This document shows positions 1 through 8,227 of a stretch of DNA of 64,000 bases, one piece after another. The translations under genes were made by a program, and so were the position numbers. How positions within the stretch are numbered: the stretch's first letter is position 1; each line of letters starts with the position of its first letter. Source of the DNA: JAPUME01 sp027294185 (lineage in GTDB: Bacteria; Acidobacteriota; Terriglobia; UBA7540; JAPUME01); contig CAUVWZ020000001.1 of assembly GCA_963555835.3 (NCBI GenBank), forward strand, positions 62,001-126,000. The letters run 5' to 3'. A model generated the notes under the pieces. It did no database searches and was not told where the DNA came from. It worked only from the letters and a program-made list of their open reading frames with translations.

Positions 1-187
1 ACACTTGAGCTCAGTGGAACCTGCGGAATCATACGTTGCAACAGCTATGTAGATAGACGATATTTCTTTCAACAGAGAGTTTTGGCATGGGAGAATCGCA
101 CCAAGGCAGGGGGACGAAAACTCTTGTGAAATGTGAAACAGATTGGCTGCAAAGCCAACCCGGGGAATCACTCTTTGAGAATCTGAT
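1..187. other. Intergenic window edge, no gene seen
   Basis: No convincing coding region. It is the 3' flank of the minus-strand serine hydrolase. The words AGAGTTTT (about 75-82) and AAAACTCT (about 117-124) are complementary but separated by a long loop and have no T-run, so I do not call a terminator. Confidence 0.4.
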
Positions 188-1555
188 TCAATCCGCGATC
201 GACTGGTAAACCAGGGAGCGAAACTTTTCACGCACGTCCAAATGATCGTTCGGGTAAATCTGCATCATGAAGATTCCGATCAGCTCTTCTTTCGGGTCCA
301 CCCAAAAGGAAGTGGAAAAGAAACCGCCCCAGGAAAAATCACCCGTCGAGCCGTAACGGCCCGATTCACCCGGTCCCAGATGAACGGCAAACCCCAATCC
401 GAATGCTTCACCCTCCCGAAAGGGAACGGCTCGCAAATCTCCGATGTGATTGACCGTCATCATCTCCACGGTCTTGCGGCTCAAGATCCTTCGCCCCAGA
501 AATTCTCCCTCGTTCAGAAGCATTTGAAGGAACCGCCAGTAGTCGGAGGTGGTCGACGAGAGCCCCGCCCCGCCGGAAAAGTAAGTTCGAGGTCCCTGAT
601 AAGGGTAGGTAGAGGAGTAAACCGCCGCTCCTGTTTGTAGGGTCTCCTCGGGCAATTTGGTAATGCCACCCTCACGATTTTCATGGGGCGCATAGACAGC
701 CGCCAGGCGGGACACCTTTTGCGAGGGAAGGAAGAAATGAGTATCGTTCATGCCCAGCGGCCGGAATAGGCGGTCGCGAAGGAATTGGTCGAGAGGCATC
801 CCGGAAACCACCTCGATCAGGCGGCCAAGGACATCGGTGGATAGGCCGTAGCTATATTCCTCCCCCGGATTGTGCCGCAGGGGCATCCTGGCGAGCTTAT
901 GGACCATTTCCCCGATGGTCCCCTCGGTCTGGCTCAGCCCGTCCGAAATGCCGGCTTCCTTATAGAGATCGGTAAAATGCTCCAGGCCAAAAAACCTACA
1001 AGTTATTCCAGATGTATGAGTTAGGAGGTTACGGATGGTAATTTCGCCCTTCGCCGAGACCAACTCATAGGGCGGATCAGCCGCCGCCCCTTCCGCGGCA
1101 GGCACCAGGACCTTCATGTCCTTGAATTCAGGCAAATACCTGGAGACCGGGTCATTCAGCAAAAACCGCCCCTCCTCGGCCAGCATCATCACCCCGACGC
1201 TGGTGATGGCCTTGGTCATGGAGGCAATCCGGAAGATCGCGTCCCTGCGCATGAGCTTACCGGCCTCGATATCCAACATGCCGAAACGGTTGAAATAGGC
1301 TACCTTGCCGCGACGGGAGATTAGCGCCACCGCGCCGGCAATCTGTTTCCGGTCGATGGCATCCTCGACAACCCTGTCGATGCGGGTCAACCGCTCCGCC
1401 GACAGACCAACCTCCGCCGGTGCCGCAGTCGGAATCCCCTGGCCCGCAACGGACCCAACCAGCCACAGGAGCGATGCGAACAGATAAAACGACCGTCGAA
1501 ACCACTTTTCTATTTTCCTACCCTCCGTGCGCGGATTATTTTTTCTATTGATCAA
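188..1555 (-). CDS. Exported serine hydrolase (beta-lactamase class C / esterase family)
   Basis: A 455-residue protein of the beta-lactamase-related serine hydrolase family (class C beta-lactamases, DD-peptidases and esterases such as EstB). Seen: a hydrophobic export signal at about residues 21-39, the catalytic SxxK tetrad SMTK at 112-115, and a YSYG motif near 234-237 where the family usually has a Tyr-x-Asn motif; here the Asn is not obvious. A Gly-rich C-terminal stretch near residue 405 probably supplies the KTG-like strand. The start is a TTG with only a weak upstream purine run, so the N-terminus is uncertain. The gene stands alone, divergent from the TIM-barrel gene at 1846. Substrate cannot be told: esterase, peptidase or beta-lactamase activity are all possible; true beta-lactamase is least likely for this subfamily. 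Confidence 0.88.
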   Translation of the reverse strand: MINRKNNPRTEGRKIEKWFRRSFYLFASLLWLVGSVAGQGIPTAAPAEVGLSAERLTRIDRVVEDAIDRKQIAGAVALISRRGKVAYFNRFGMLDIEAGKLMRRDAIFRIASMTKAITSVGVMMLAEEGRFLLNDPVSRYLPEFKDMKVLVPAAEGAAADPPYELVSAKGEITIRNLLTHTSGITCRFFGLEHFTDLYKEAGISDGLSQTEGTIGEMVHKLARMPLRHNPGEEYSYGLSTDVLGRLIEVVSGMPLDQFLRDRLFRPLGMNDTHFFLPSQKVSRLAAVYAPHENREGGITKLPEETLQTGAAVYSSTYPYQGPRTYFSGGAGLSSTTSDYWRFLQMLLNEGEFLGRRILSRKTVEMMTVNHIGDLRAVPFREGEAFGLGFAVHLGPGESGRYGSTGDFSWGGFFSTSFWVDPKEELIGIFMMQIYPNDHLDVREKFRSLVYQSIAD

Positions 1556-1845
1556 GTGCCAACTCTATCCCCCGAAGCAATCATATTCCAGTTGCCTGCC
1601 TGTTTCCAACTTCGATCCGACGCGAGCCAATCTGCTCCCTGCCCCGTCCTTCAAACGAAGTCACCGACCTTGATAATGGAACGCAATAGTGACTTGCCGT
1701 GGCTCTCCGGCAGAGGTATGCTTCTTTTACCCAAGTGGAATAAATTTCGAGATTCCTCAACTACCGACCGGTTTCGGGGAAAAGCGGAACGCGGCTGCCA
1801 GGCCCCCTGAACAGCCCCGCCGTCAAAGACAAAAGGAGAATCAAT

Positions 1846-2832
1846 ATGTCAAAAATCAACCGCCGTGAATTCAGCCGACTGGTGCTGGCCGGCGCGGGGG
1901 CAACGCTTTTGCCCGCGAGCGAGCTGGTCGCCCGCGTCGCCGCTCCGGCCCTACCCCCCATGATCGATTCAACATTTCGTGGCGTTACGATCGGCGCCCA
2001 GAGCTACAGTTTCCGCACCCTTCCACTCGATGCGGCGATTCAAGGGTTCGCTTCCGTGGGAATCGGCTTGTGTGAGCTGTGGTCATCGCATCTGCAACAA
2101 AGAGGCCCAGGAGGGGGCGGCAGGCCCGGCGGAGGTCGCCGTGGCGGAGGCCGGGGAGCGCCGAACCCCGAGGAAATCCAGAGACGCAGGGCCGCACGAC
2201 GCGAGCAACAGCGCCAGTGGCGCGAGACGGTCTCGCTCGATGAGATCGAAGCCGTCGGCAAAAAGTTTCGCGATGCAGGCGTCGAAGTCTACGCCCTCAA
2301 CTACAGTTTCCGCGACGACTACTCAGAGGCTGAAATCGAGCGTGGATTCGAGATGGCAAAAGCGCTGGGAGCCAGGGTCATCACCGCCTCCTCGAACGTC
2401 ACCACCGCCAGGCGCATCGACCCCTTCGCCAGGAAACACAAGATGCGCGTGGGCATGCACAACCATTCGCGGATCGAGGAAAATGAATTCGCCACGCCAG
2501 CCGACTTCGAAAAGGCGCGCCGGGGAATGTCCGAATATATCGCCATCAATCTGGACATCGGCCACTTTACCGCCGCCAATTTCGACGCCGTGGATTATAT
2601 CGACAAGCACCACGACGATATTGTGACCCTCCACATCAAAGACCGAAAAAAAGATCAGGGCGAGAATCTCCCCTTCGGTCAGGGCGACACTCCCATTAAG
2701 GAAGTCCTGGCCCTGCTGCGGGAAAAGCAGTACGAAATTCCCGCGAACATCGAGTACGAATACAGGGGTGAAGATGCCGTGGTGGAAGTTAAGAAGTGCT
2801 TTGAATACTGTAAGAACGCCCTGCTTGCCTGA
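1846..2832 (+). CDS. Tat-exported sugar phosphate isomerase/epimerase-like TIM barrel
   Basis: A 328-residue member of the AP-endonuclease-2/xylose-isomerase-like TIM-barrel superfamily, whose members interconvert sugars or inositols using a divalent metal. Seen: a twin-arginine-type leader with NRREFSRLVLAGAG at residues 5-18; a Gly/Arg-rich insert at about 86-104, followed by a highly charged segment to about 127; then barrel motifs including a His-rich region (MHNHSRIEE), NLDIGHF, LHIKDRKK and a C-terminal NIEYEYRG with the metal-ligand-type Glu. The start has a good Shine-Dalgarno AAGGAG seven bases upstream. It stands alone between divergent and convergent minus-strand neighbours. Substrate unknown; periplasmic location is inferred from the Tat signal. 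The insert is unusual enough to list separately. Confidence 0.87.
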   Translation: MSKINRREFSRLVLAGAGATLLPASELVARVAAPALPPMIDSTFRGVTIGAQSYSFRTLPLDAAIQGFASVGIGLCELWSSHLQQRGPGGGGRPGGGRRGGGRGAPNPEEIQRRRAARREQQRQWRETVSLDEIEAVGKKFRDAGVEVYALNYSFRDDYSEAEIERGFEMAKALGARVITASSNVTTARRIDPFARKHKMRVGMHNHSRIEENEFATPADFEKARRGMSEYIAINLDIGHFTAANFDAVDYIDKHHDDIVTLHIKDRKKDQGENLPFGQGDTPIKEVLALLREKQYEIPANIEYEYRGEDAVVEVKKCFEYCKNALLA

Positions 2833-2874
2833 TTGTTAATCTGATTGATCGTTAGTCTGCCTGATCGTTGAACC
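2827..2874 (+). repeat. Three imperfect tandem 16-bp repeats
   Basis: Three consecutive 16-base units (2827-2842, 2843-2858, 2859-2874) share the core GAT-GTT with a few substitutions. The first overlaps the last codons and stop of the TIM-barrel gene. They are probably the product of local slippage; no function is apparent. Confidence 0.6.
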
Positions 2875-2981
2875 TGTGAAGAGTCGCCCCGGGCCGGTCG
2901 GTAATGAAGAAGTGGTTCGGTTTCGGACTATTCCCAGGGTACCTACCACCCTCCCCCCAATCCTCGCCCGGGGCCGAATGC

Positions 2982-4118
2982 CTATTCCTTCACCTGCTCC
3001 AGGATGGCGAAATCGCCCGGGTTCCACGCCTGGACGATGATGTAGAACTTCTCCCCAATCTTGCGCAGCACAGCATTGTGGATGTGTTTGAAGTTCTCCA
3101 GGCCCAACTCTTCCTTGGGCATGATGGTTGAAACCACTTTGTCATCCTTGAGGATATAGATCGGAGCGCCCTTGCTTCGATCCGGGCCCAGCAGGCAGCC
3201 CACAATGGCGTATTCCCCTGCATAGTCGATATCACAGGGCAGGGACCCTCGGGGAAGCTCCACAGTGGAACGATAATGACCGTAGCGAGTGAAGCGGTCG
3301 ATCTGTGAGTTCGGTCGGTCGGAAATGTCCAGCCGCTTTCTTCCCGGGGCCACGGTAATGCCGTGTCCGGTTCCGAACTGCCCGGGCCCCTCACCCCGGC
3401 CTCCAAACGCCAGATTATTCCAGGCAGCTTTGAACGGATTCAGGCTGAGAAGCCGGGCCGTTAAAACAAAATCCAGGTCGGAATAGCCCGTCGTCACATA
3501 AAAAAGCCCGTCCAGTTGCTCAACATCGGTCGGAACGAATTTGCCCTTGCCGGAGAAATAGTTATTGACTGTCGGATGATCGAAATCGTGGGCCGGGCCG
3601 GGAGCGTTGAGCATATGAACCAGCTCACCCTCCAGAGTCGTTGTAAATACCTTACCGGCGCCGTTGGCAGGAAAGGTCAGGTAGGGAGCGCCCCCGGGCC
3701 CATACCAGATGGTCGTATTGTGCAGATTCACATCCTTTACGGAAGGTTGAGTCTCGAGGAGCCGGGTCCGTTTGAGATCCCCACTGATTTGAATGATTCC
3801 CGCACCCGGTAAGGCGAAGTAAGTCTCCCCTTTTTTCTCCCGCCGGTCCACGGCAAAACCACCGTGGGCAGAGACCAACACTTTCATGGCCTCCGCGGGC
3901 AAATGGTTGGCTGTGTAGGCGACTCGGAACTTCATCTCCCCCTGACCGCTGAGGCCTGAAGGCGAGGCAGGGATCGAACCGGCAGCCCCAGCCCCGACCG
4001 CGATCTCGACAGGGGATGTAAAGTCTCTATGGTCGTGCGCGTGAGCCGGTCCTCTGCTGAATCCGACTGCGAGCAGAATGGCGAAACTGAAAAACAGGAC
4101 GCTTGGGATACGCTTCAT
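2982..4118 (-). CDS. Exported beta-propeller-like protein of unknown function
   Basis: About 378 residues, with a clear Sec signal peptide (MKRIPSVLFFSFAILLAVG, cleaved near AHAHD). The body shows repeated strand-rich blocks of the NHL/YVTN type (for example VKDVNLHNTTIWYG, PTVNNYFSG, FGGRGEGPGQFGTGHGIT, DISDRPNSQIDRF), suggesting a six- or seven-bladed propeller in the periplasm. No catalytic motif is recognised. I chose the ATG at 4118 because AAGGAG lies 11 bases upstream; a TTG nine bases earlier is too close to that site. It lies downstream of, and on the same strand as, the lactonase-type propeller gene at 4226. Function is not assigned. Confidence 0.75.
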   Translation of the reverse strand: MKRIPSVLFFSFAILLAVGFSRGPAHAHDHRDFTSPVEIAVGAGAAGSIPASPSGLSGQGEMKFRVAYTANHLPAEAMKVLVSAHGGFAVDRREKKGETYFALPGAGIIQISGDLKRTRLLETQPSVKDVNLHNTTIWYGPGGAPYLTFPANGAGKVFTTTLEGELVHMLNAPGPAHDFDHPTVNNYFSGKGKFVPTDVEQLDGLFYVTTGYSDLDFVLTARLLSLNPFKAAWNNLAFGGRGEGPGQFGTGHGITVAPGRKRLDISDRPNSQIDRFTRYGHYRSTVELPRGSLPCDIDYAGEYAIVGCLLGPDRSKGAPIYILKDDKVVSTIMPKEELGLENFKHIHNAVLRKIGEKFYIIVQAWNPGDFAILEQVKE

Positions 4119-4225
4119 TAGGTTCAATACTCCTTCCCACCGAATTTCATCACAACCGACTAACAGAATCCATGAGAAAAGCCACTCCGTTACTTCTGAA
4201 TCGTTATGGAAAGCAGGAGCACGGT

Positions 4226-5362
4226 CTACGGCCCCACAAAGCGCACGCAGGCGGGAGAGGGAATCTCCAGTTGTTCCCCGGCAGGGCTCAGGCGGCCGCT
4301 CGAGGGGTCGATTCGGAACACCACGACGTTGTCCGTGTCTTGATTTGCGGCGATGAGAAACCTGCCGCTCGGGTCGATTTCGAAATTCCTGGGCCGCTTG
4401 CCGCCCGTCGAAACATGCTCGACGGCCCTCAGCATCCCGGTCGCGGCATCGACCGTGTAGACGGCGATCGAGTCATGGCCGCGATTCGACCCGTAGAGGA
4501 ATTTCCCGGACGGGTGGATGCGAACCTCGGCGGTCGAGTTCCTGCCTTCGAACCCCTCGGGAAGAGTCGAGATGGTCTGAATCTCGTTCAGGGCGCCGCG
4601 CTCGGCCTCATAGCGGAATGCCGTCACAGCGGAAGAGATTTCATTGATCACGTAGGCGTATCGTCCCGAGGGGTGAAAGGTGAAATGTCGCGGCCCGGAG
4701 CCCGGCTTGACCTTCGTGAAGGGGGGATCATTGCTCTCAATTGTCGCTTTCGTCGCGTCGGCCCGGTAAACCATCAATTTGTCGAGTCCGAGATCAACAG
4801 CCACAAGGAAGCGATTATCGTGCGAAAAGTTCACCGAGTGCGCGTGCGGCCCCTGCTGGCGTCGCGCGTTCACGCTTGATCCCCGGTGCTGGATGAGAGA
4901 GGAGGCTTCGCCCAGGCTGCCGTCGTCGTGCAGGGGGAACGCCGCAAGGTTGCCGCTGGTATAGTTGGCCACGACCAGCATCCTGCCCGTTTGGTCGACG
5001 TTCAGATGGCACGGCCCCTCACCCCCGGCTGAGACCTTGTTGATGAGCGTCAGCTTGCCGGTTCTCTTATCGATCGCGAATGCACTGACGGCGCCGGCCG
5101 TCTCTCCACCATCACCGGAAAGCTCGCTGACGGAGTAGAGATAACGGCCGTTGGGATGAATCGCGAGAAAGGAAGGATTCTCGGTTTCGGCGGCCAGACC
5201 GAGCGAGGTGAGCTTTCCGCTCGCCCCCTCGAAGCGACAGGCGTAAATTCCCCTGCTCTCGCCGCTCGTATAGGTTCCGAAGTAGACCAGAGATTCATCG
5301 GCAGCCAGGGCGGGAATTCCCAAGACCAAGAGGGAAAGTGCAAAAACGAAACGTAAATGCAT
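4226..5362 (-). CDS. Exported lactonase family protein (6-phosphogluconolactonase-like, YbhE/Pgl type)
   Basis: A 378-residue seven-bladed beta-propeller of the lactonase family (Pfam Lactonase; E. coli Pgl/YbhE hydrolyses 6-phosphogluconolactone, relatives act on other lactones). Seen: a signal peptide starting MHLRFVFALSLLVLG and ending near ALAAD, then repeated blades with NPSFLAIHPNGRYLYSV, GPCHLNVDQTGRMLVVAN, GPRHFTFHPSGRYAYVIN and PRNFEIDPSGRFLIAANQD. The longer open frame begins further upstream at 5428, but the ATG at 5362 puts the signal peptide at the N-terminus. The signal peptide implies a periplasmic enzyme, so a role in the cytosolic pentose phosphate pathway is unlikely; a secreted sugar-lactone hydrolase is inferred. 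Confidence 0.87.
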   Translation of the reverse strand: MHLRFVFALSLLVLGIPALAADESLVYFGTYTSGESRGIYACRFEGASGKLTSLGLAAETENPSFLAIHPNGRYLYSVSELSGDGGETAGAVSAFAIDKRTGKLTLINKVSAGGEGPCHLNVDQTGRMLVVANYTSGNLAAFPLHDDGSLGEASSLIQHRGSSVNARRQQGPHAHSVNFSHDNRFLVAVDLGLDKLMVYRADATKATIESNDPPFTKVKPGSGPRHFTFHPSGRYAYVINEISSAVTAFRYEAERGALNEIQTISTLPEGFEGRNSTAEVRIHPSGKFLYGSNRGHDSIAVYTVDAATGMLRAVEHVSTGGKRPRNFEIDPSGRFLIAANQDTDNVVVFRIDPSSGRLSPAGEQLEIPSPACVRFVGP

Positions 5363-5454
5363 AGGCGGTATTAGAACGCAATGCGGTTTCAATTGCAACC
5401 TACAAGATGGGCGGATTTGAAGGATCAAATGCCCCTAATTTTAAGAAAATACGG

Positions 5455-5540
5455 TGCCCGGGGTGGGGGTCGAACCCACACGGCCCTTACGGGCCAAGGG
5501 ATTTTAAGTCCCTTGCGTCTGCCAGTTCCGCCACCCAGGC
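5455..5540 (-). tRNA. tRNA-Leu (anticodon TAA)
   Basis: The reverse strand folds as a class II tRNA of 86 nt. The seven acceptor pairs (GCCTGGG with CCCGGGC) include one G-U; the anticodon loop CTTAAAA gives TAA; there is a long variable arm, and a T-arm GGGTTCGACCCCC. The discriminator A is at 5455 and CCA is not encoded. It reads UUA leucine codons. Confidence 0.95.
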
Positions 5541-5693
5541 TGATGGGATTTGAAAATTCAGCGATCGCCGGTCCGAGCCGGTTCCTCCAGTTTATCAGAA
5601 TTTCCCCCAGGCAATTTGGCTAGATCAGCATACTAGCGTGCCGGCTCGTCGGTTTCCAACACTCCAATCTCTCGTGCAAGGGCGTGCTTCGGG

Positions 5694-5822
5694 TCATTGC
5701 CCCACCACGCCCGTGTCCGAATCATCCCGCTGGACAAAGACCATTAAGACAAAAAGACCGATCGGTCGGAAGAGGAAATAGATGCCCAGGAGAATGGGTA
5801 AATACGCAGATCGTGCCGCCAT
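5694..5822 (-). CDS. Possible small membrane protein, 42 residues
   Basis: A short frame starting ATG at 5822 with GGGGAGGAG immediately upstream. The peptide has one strongly hydrophobic segment (LPILLGIYFLFRPIGLFVLMVF) and a charged tail ending RDDSDTGVVGQ. A membrane peptide with a good ribosome site is plausible, but no family is recognised and the frame stays open upstream without other coding character, so it may be chance. Confidence 0.3.
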   Translation of the reverse strand: MAARSAYLPILLGIYFLFRPIGLFVLMVFVQRDDSDTGVVGQ

Positions 5823-6435
5823 ACTCCTCCCCTCAGCTCGACTTGGGAGGCCCGTAGCACTCCGGTAGATCCACAGGAGACTATTCCTGAATTTCAAGCA
5901 GACTATACAACCCAAAAGACCCAGGCCATGCGAAGGCCCAATCATGGCCTCGAGCGACCACGAAATCTCCTTCCTGGCTGGAGGCTCCTCCTGCCCCGCC
6001 ACGGGTTGAAGGCAGAGCCACCCGTTTCGCAAACTGGAATCACGAATCTCCGAATTCAGCCCGGCGCAATCCAGATGTTCAAAGGGGTGAGATCAAGAAA
6101 GCCGGATTGCCGAATCGATTCCGCGGTAAACCAGGACATCCTATTTAGGTCATAAGTAAATGATATACATACATTTATATACCTACATTACCCCGCCCTG
6201 CCTTCCCCTGAAACGCAGGTATAGTACTTAAGTACTCTGGACAGTTGAGCATAGAGGAGTAAATTAGATTACTGTGAAGCGACGAATGAAGGAAGAATCG
6301 ACCCTGGAACCTAACCGGCCTTGCCCGAGCGAGAGATTCTTGAGATCGCAGACCTCCGGCCCAGGCGCTCGGATGAGGCTCCAAGGCCATATGTGTGCTA
6401 AGTATGTTTGAAATCAATAATACTTGAAAACATTA

Positions 6436-6464
6436 TTGAGATTCATAGTTTATTAAGATATTCT
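6436..6464 (+). promoter_or_regulatory. Predicted sigma-70 promoter of the 6537 gene
   Basis: TTGAGA (6436-6441), a 17-base spacer, then TATTCT (6459-6464), inside an AT-rich stretch. Predicted start is near 6471, giving a leader of about 65 nt before the first possible GTG. Confidence 0.5.
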
Positions 6465-6536
6465 AATGGCACACATAAAAGTCAATGTTGGTCTCGTCGT
6501 TGCGTAACGACTTTATGACTTTGGCCGATTCATTTA

Positions 6537-6923
6537 GTGGAGGGGCTTGTGTCTGGTCTTGGTGGTCCTGTTCAGGTTGAAGAAACTGGGAGTACGATCT
6601 CACAGCTGTGCTCCGTGTGTAATCGCGCGGTGCCGGAATCTCTGCTTACAGAGAAGCGCTGCTTCCTGCATTTCATGGCGCTGATTGAGTCCGAACTCGG
6701 ACGGTTAGTAAAGCTGGCCAAGTGCCAAATGATAACCCGAGAAGTGGAAGGCGAAGTTGCTCGCTTCGTCGTGGATTCGAGCCTTCGGCTTACGGTTGTT
6801 GCCACCGGCGGCTGCGGCCTGGATATCCGGGAAAAAAGGAAGTTTGCCAGCCTTTTGATGGACTTAGTCACCCTCAGGGATGACGTGGACAAGGCGATCC
6901 GGCGAAGCTTTCTCGTCAACTAA
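6537..6923 (+). CDS. Small conserved-looking protein of unknown function with Cys pair
   Basis: 128 residues from the GTG at 6537; the GTG at 6549, three bases after GGAGGGG, is an alternative start. The N-terminal part has CSVC followed about 14 residues later by a third Cys in a KRCFLHFMALIE context, which could be part of a small metal site. The rest alternates strands and helices (VEGEVARFVVDSSLRLTVVAT, then a helical C-terminus). No signal peptide or membrane segment. I do not recognise the family. It is monocistronic, between an AT-rich gap and the tmRNA gene. Confidence 0.6.
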   Translation: MEGLVSGLGGPVQVEETGSTISQLCSVCNRAVPESLLTEKRCFLHFMALIESELGRLVKLAKCQMITREVEGEVARFVVDSSLRLTVVATGGCGLDIREKRKFASLLMDLVTLRDDVDKAIRRSFLVN

Positions 6924-6989
6924 CCCGTTTCCCCGCCGACCCACCCGATCTTACGCGGCGCGGGCCAGGATTTCGCTTCCCTGCCCGCC

Positions 6990-7018
6990 TTGACATCTCT
7001 TAATGCCCAGAGTAGGCT
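6990..7018 (+). promoter_or_regulatory. Predicted promoter of the tmRNA gene
   Basis: Consensus TTGACA (6990-6995), 17-base spacer, and TAGGCT (7013-7018). The expected start near 7025 lies five bases before the mature 5' end at 7030, consistent with RNase P trimming of a short leader. Confidence 0.65.
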
Positions 7019-7029
7019 AAAATTTGAAA

Positions 7030-7383
7030 GGGGGCGTTCCGGCTTCGACGGAAGTATTTGTGCTGAGAAGGCATACCGGGGCCCATCCGCCCGTAACAGG
7101 ATGGACTTAACACAACTGCCAACACGCAGTTTGCTCTCGCTGCTTAAATAAAGTAGCGCGTCTCCTTCGTCCGGCCCGCAGGACGGATGTGAGGCGTCGT
7201 TTCGCGGGCTGGTCGCGGAATCCACCGTCTGAGGGTTCCCGGCGAGATCAATCAGGCTAGCGGAAAGCTTTCGCTTGCCGGTTCTTAGGGCTTTCCGCGA
7301 AACCAACCCGAACCGGATAAGTATGTAGTTCTTCTCAGAGCAAACCTTTTCGGACGGGGGTTCGACTCCCCCCGCCTCCACCA
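7030..7383 (+). ncRNA. ssrA: tmRNA (transfer-messenger RNA), tag ANTQFALAA
   Basis: Single-chain tmRNA of 354 nt that rescues stalled ribosomes with SmpB. The 5' end GGGGGCGTTCCGGCTTCGAC and the 3' end with GGGGGTTCGACTCCCCC and an encoded CCA form the tRNA-like domain; the first seven bases pair with the last seven before the discriminator (one G-U). The tag frame starts with the resume codon GCC at 7118 and reads A-N-T-Q-F-A-L-A-A before TAA at 7145-7147. The tag ends in the usual protease degron LAA and is one residue shorter than the E. coli tag. A long antisense frame over this gene is an artefact. Confidence 0.97.
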
Positions 7384-7657
7384 CTGCAACGCTTTTGTAT
7401 TCAATTAATTAACGGCCTCGCTTTTCCCGTGTACCTTTGGTGTACCCTTCGTGGCGAAATTATCTTTCGGGCCAGAAGTGGATATTCCAACGACAAGAAT
7501 CGAGGAAGTCCTGCCCCTCAGGTCACCGGTAGATTCGGAGCAGGCCGTAATACATCTCAAATGTTGCATTTCCCTCGTTCCCGTTGACTTGCCTCCCAGG
7601 GCGAACTGGGATAACCCCATCAGGTCGGGGTCCCTCTTATGATAGGCAAGAGCATTG
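7384..7657. other. Intergenic DNA after tmRNA, no gene recognised
   Basis: Short frames exist on both strands (for example 7405-7620 minus and 7451-7642 plus), but neither resembles a known family nor has a supported start. The 3' ends of tmRNA genes are common integration sites, yet I see no repeated copy of the tmRNA 3' end and no integrase here. Confidence 0.45.
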
Positions 7658-7807
7658 CGGCGCTATTGCATCCTGGGGTAATTGGGTGGCAGAGGTATTG
7701 CTGTGGTCTGCAAGACCGAGGACACCACTCTCGGTCGTCACGTGGCCCTGAATTTCCTGCACGAACAACTATCTCAGAACCGCCAGGCGTTGGAGCGTTT
7801 CCAACGC
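7658..7807 (+). pseudogene. Relic of a Hanks-type Ser/Thr protein kinase (N-lobe fragment)
   Basis: Translated in one frame, this stretch reads RYCILG-stop-LGGRGIAVVCKTED, then TLGRHVALNFLHEQLS and NRQALERFQR. This matches the start of bacterial Hanks-type kinases: RYRILxKLGxGGMGxVYKAxD, the xLGRxVALKxL strand with the ATP-binding Lys, and the following helix. Here a TAA at 7679-7681 stands where Lys is usual, the glycine loop is damaged (GGRGIAVVC) and the invariant Lys is Asn. Only about 50 codons remain and the homology ends abruptly at 7807, ten bases before the 3' end of the opposing cupin gene. It is a dead fragment, inferred from family knowledge. Confidence 0.75.
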
Positions 7808-7816
7808 CACATCCCC

Positions 7817-8227
7817 TTATTCCGTATCTTCGACGATGAAGTCAAACGGTCCGTCCGTGTAGAAAAGCAGCTCAGTCTCTTCCAGCGCGGTGAAAGGCCC
7901 GTGGCGCTCATTGACGGCGGAATAGACGAACATGCCGGGCGTCAAATCGCCTTCGGGTGACTTCAATCGGCCTTTCAGGATATACAAGGAGTGTCCGCAG
8001 GTCGTGTGATAGTGCCTCGGCTCCCGGAAGCCTTTCGGGAATTTGACGATGGCCGAGACCAGTTGATTTTCCTTATTGTCGTGCAAGAGGCGCTGCTCGA
8101 GACCCTTCGGCACTCCGGGAGGTTGCATCGACTCCCAAGTGACATCGGAGACTAGAACTGTGAAGGATCGCTTCCCGCTCGCCGGCACCAGCGCCACGAG
8201 CAGGACAAGGCCCAGGACGTATTTCAT
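7817..8227 (-). CDS. Exported cupin-domain protein
   Basis: About 136 residues: a signal peptide (MKYVLGLVLLVALVPASG) and one small cupin beta-barrel. The metal-ligand signature is partly visible as EPRHYHTTCGHSLYILKG in motif 1, with a second motif near NERHGPFTALEETELLFY; these cupins bind a metal and often act as anti-sigma-like sensors (ChrR type) or small enzymes. I chose the ATG at 8227 because AGGAGG sits at the right distance; an ATG 15 bases earlier overlaps that site. Its 3' end abuts the kinase relic. Function beyond a periplasmic cupin is not known. Confidence 0.82.
   Translation of the reverse strand: MKYVLGLVLLVALVPASGKRSFTVLVSDVTWESMQPPGVPKGLEQRLLHDNKENQLVSAIVKFPKGFREPRHYHTTCGHSLYILKGRLKSPEGDLTPGMFVYSAVNERHGPFTALEETELLFYTDGPFDFIVEDTE

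Larger units (their letters stand above)
5541..6536. other. Gene-poor, partly AT-rich intergenic region with dyads
   Basis: About 1 kb without a convincing gene except a possible 42-codon membrane peptide (5694-5822, listed separately). From 6120 onward the base composition becomes AT-rich. Visible symmetrical elements are TAAATG-N9-CATTTA at 6157-6177 and the perfect 14-base palindrome AGTACTTAAGTACT at 6223-6236. A plausible sigma-70 promoter for the next gene lies at 6436-6464. The palindromes could be operators; no partner gene is known. Confidence 0.5.

Noticed and set aside
6271..6410. 45-codon plus-strand frame with GTG start after GAGGAG
   Set aside because: Spacing to the ribosome site is too long, and the translation is arginine/proline-rich with no domain.
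6920..7384. 154-residue minus-strand frame over the tmRNA gene
   Set aside because: It is antisense to the tmRNA, begins with a GGVEPPSE-type stretch that is a familiar artefact of tRNA-like DNA, and has no coding support.
7384..7640. Integrated element at the tmRNA 3' end
   Set aside because: No duplicate of the tmRNA 3' end, no integrase and no second attachment site within the window.
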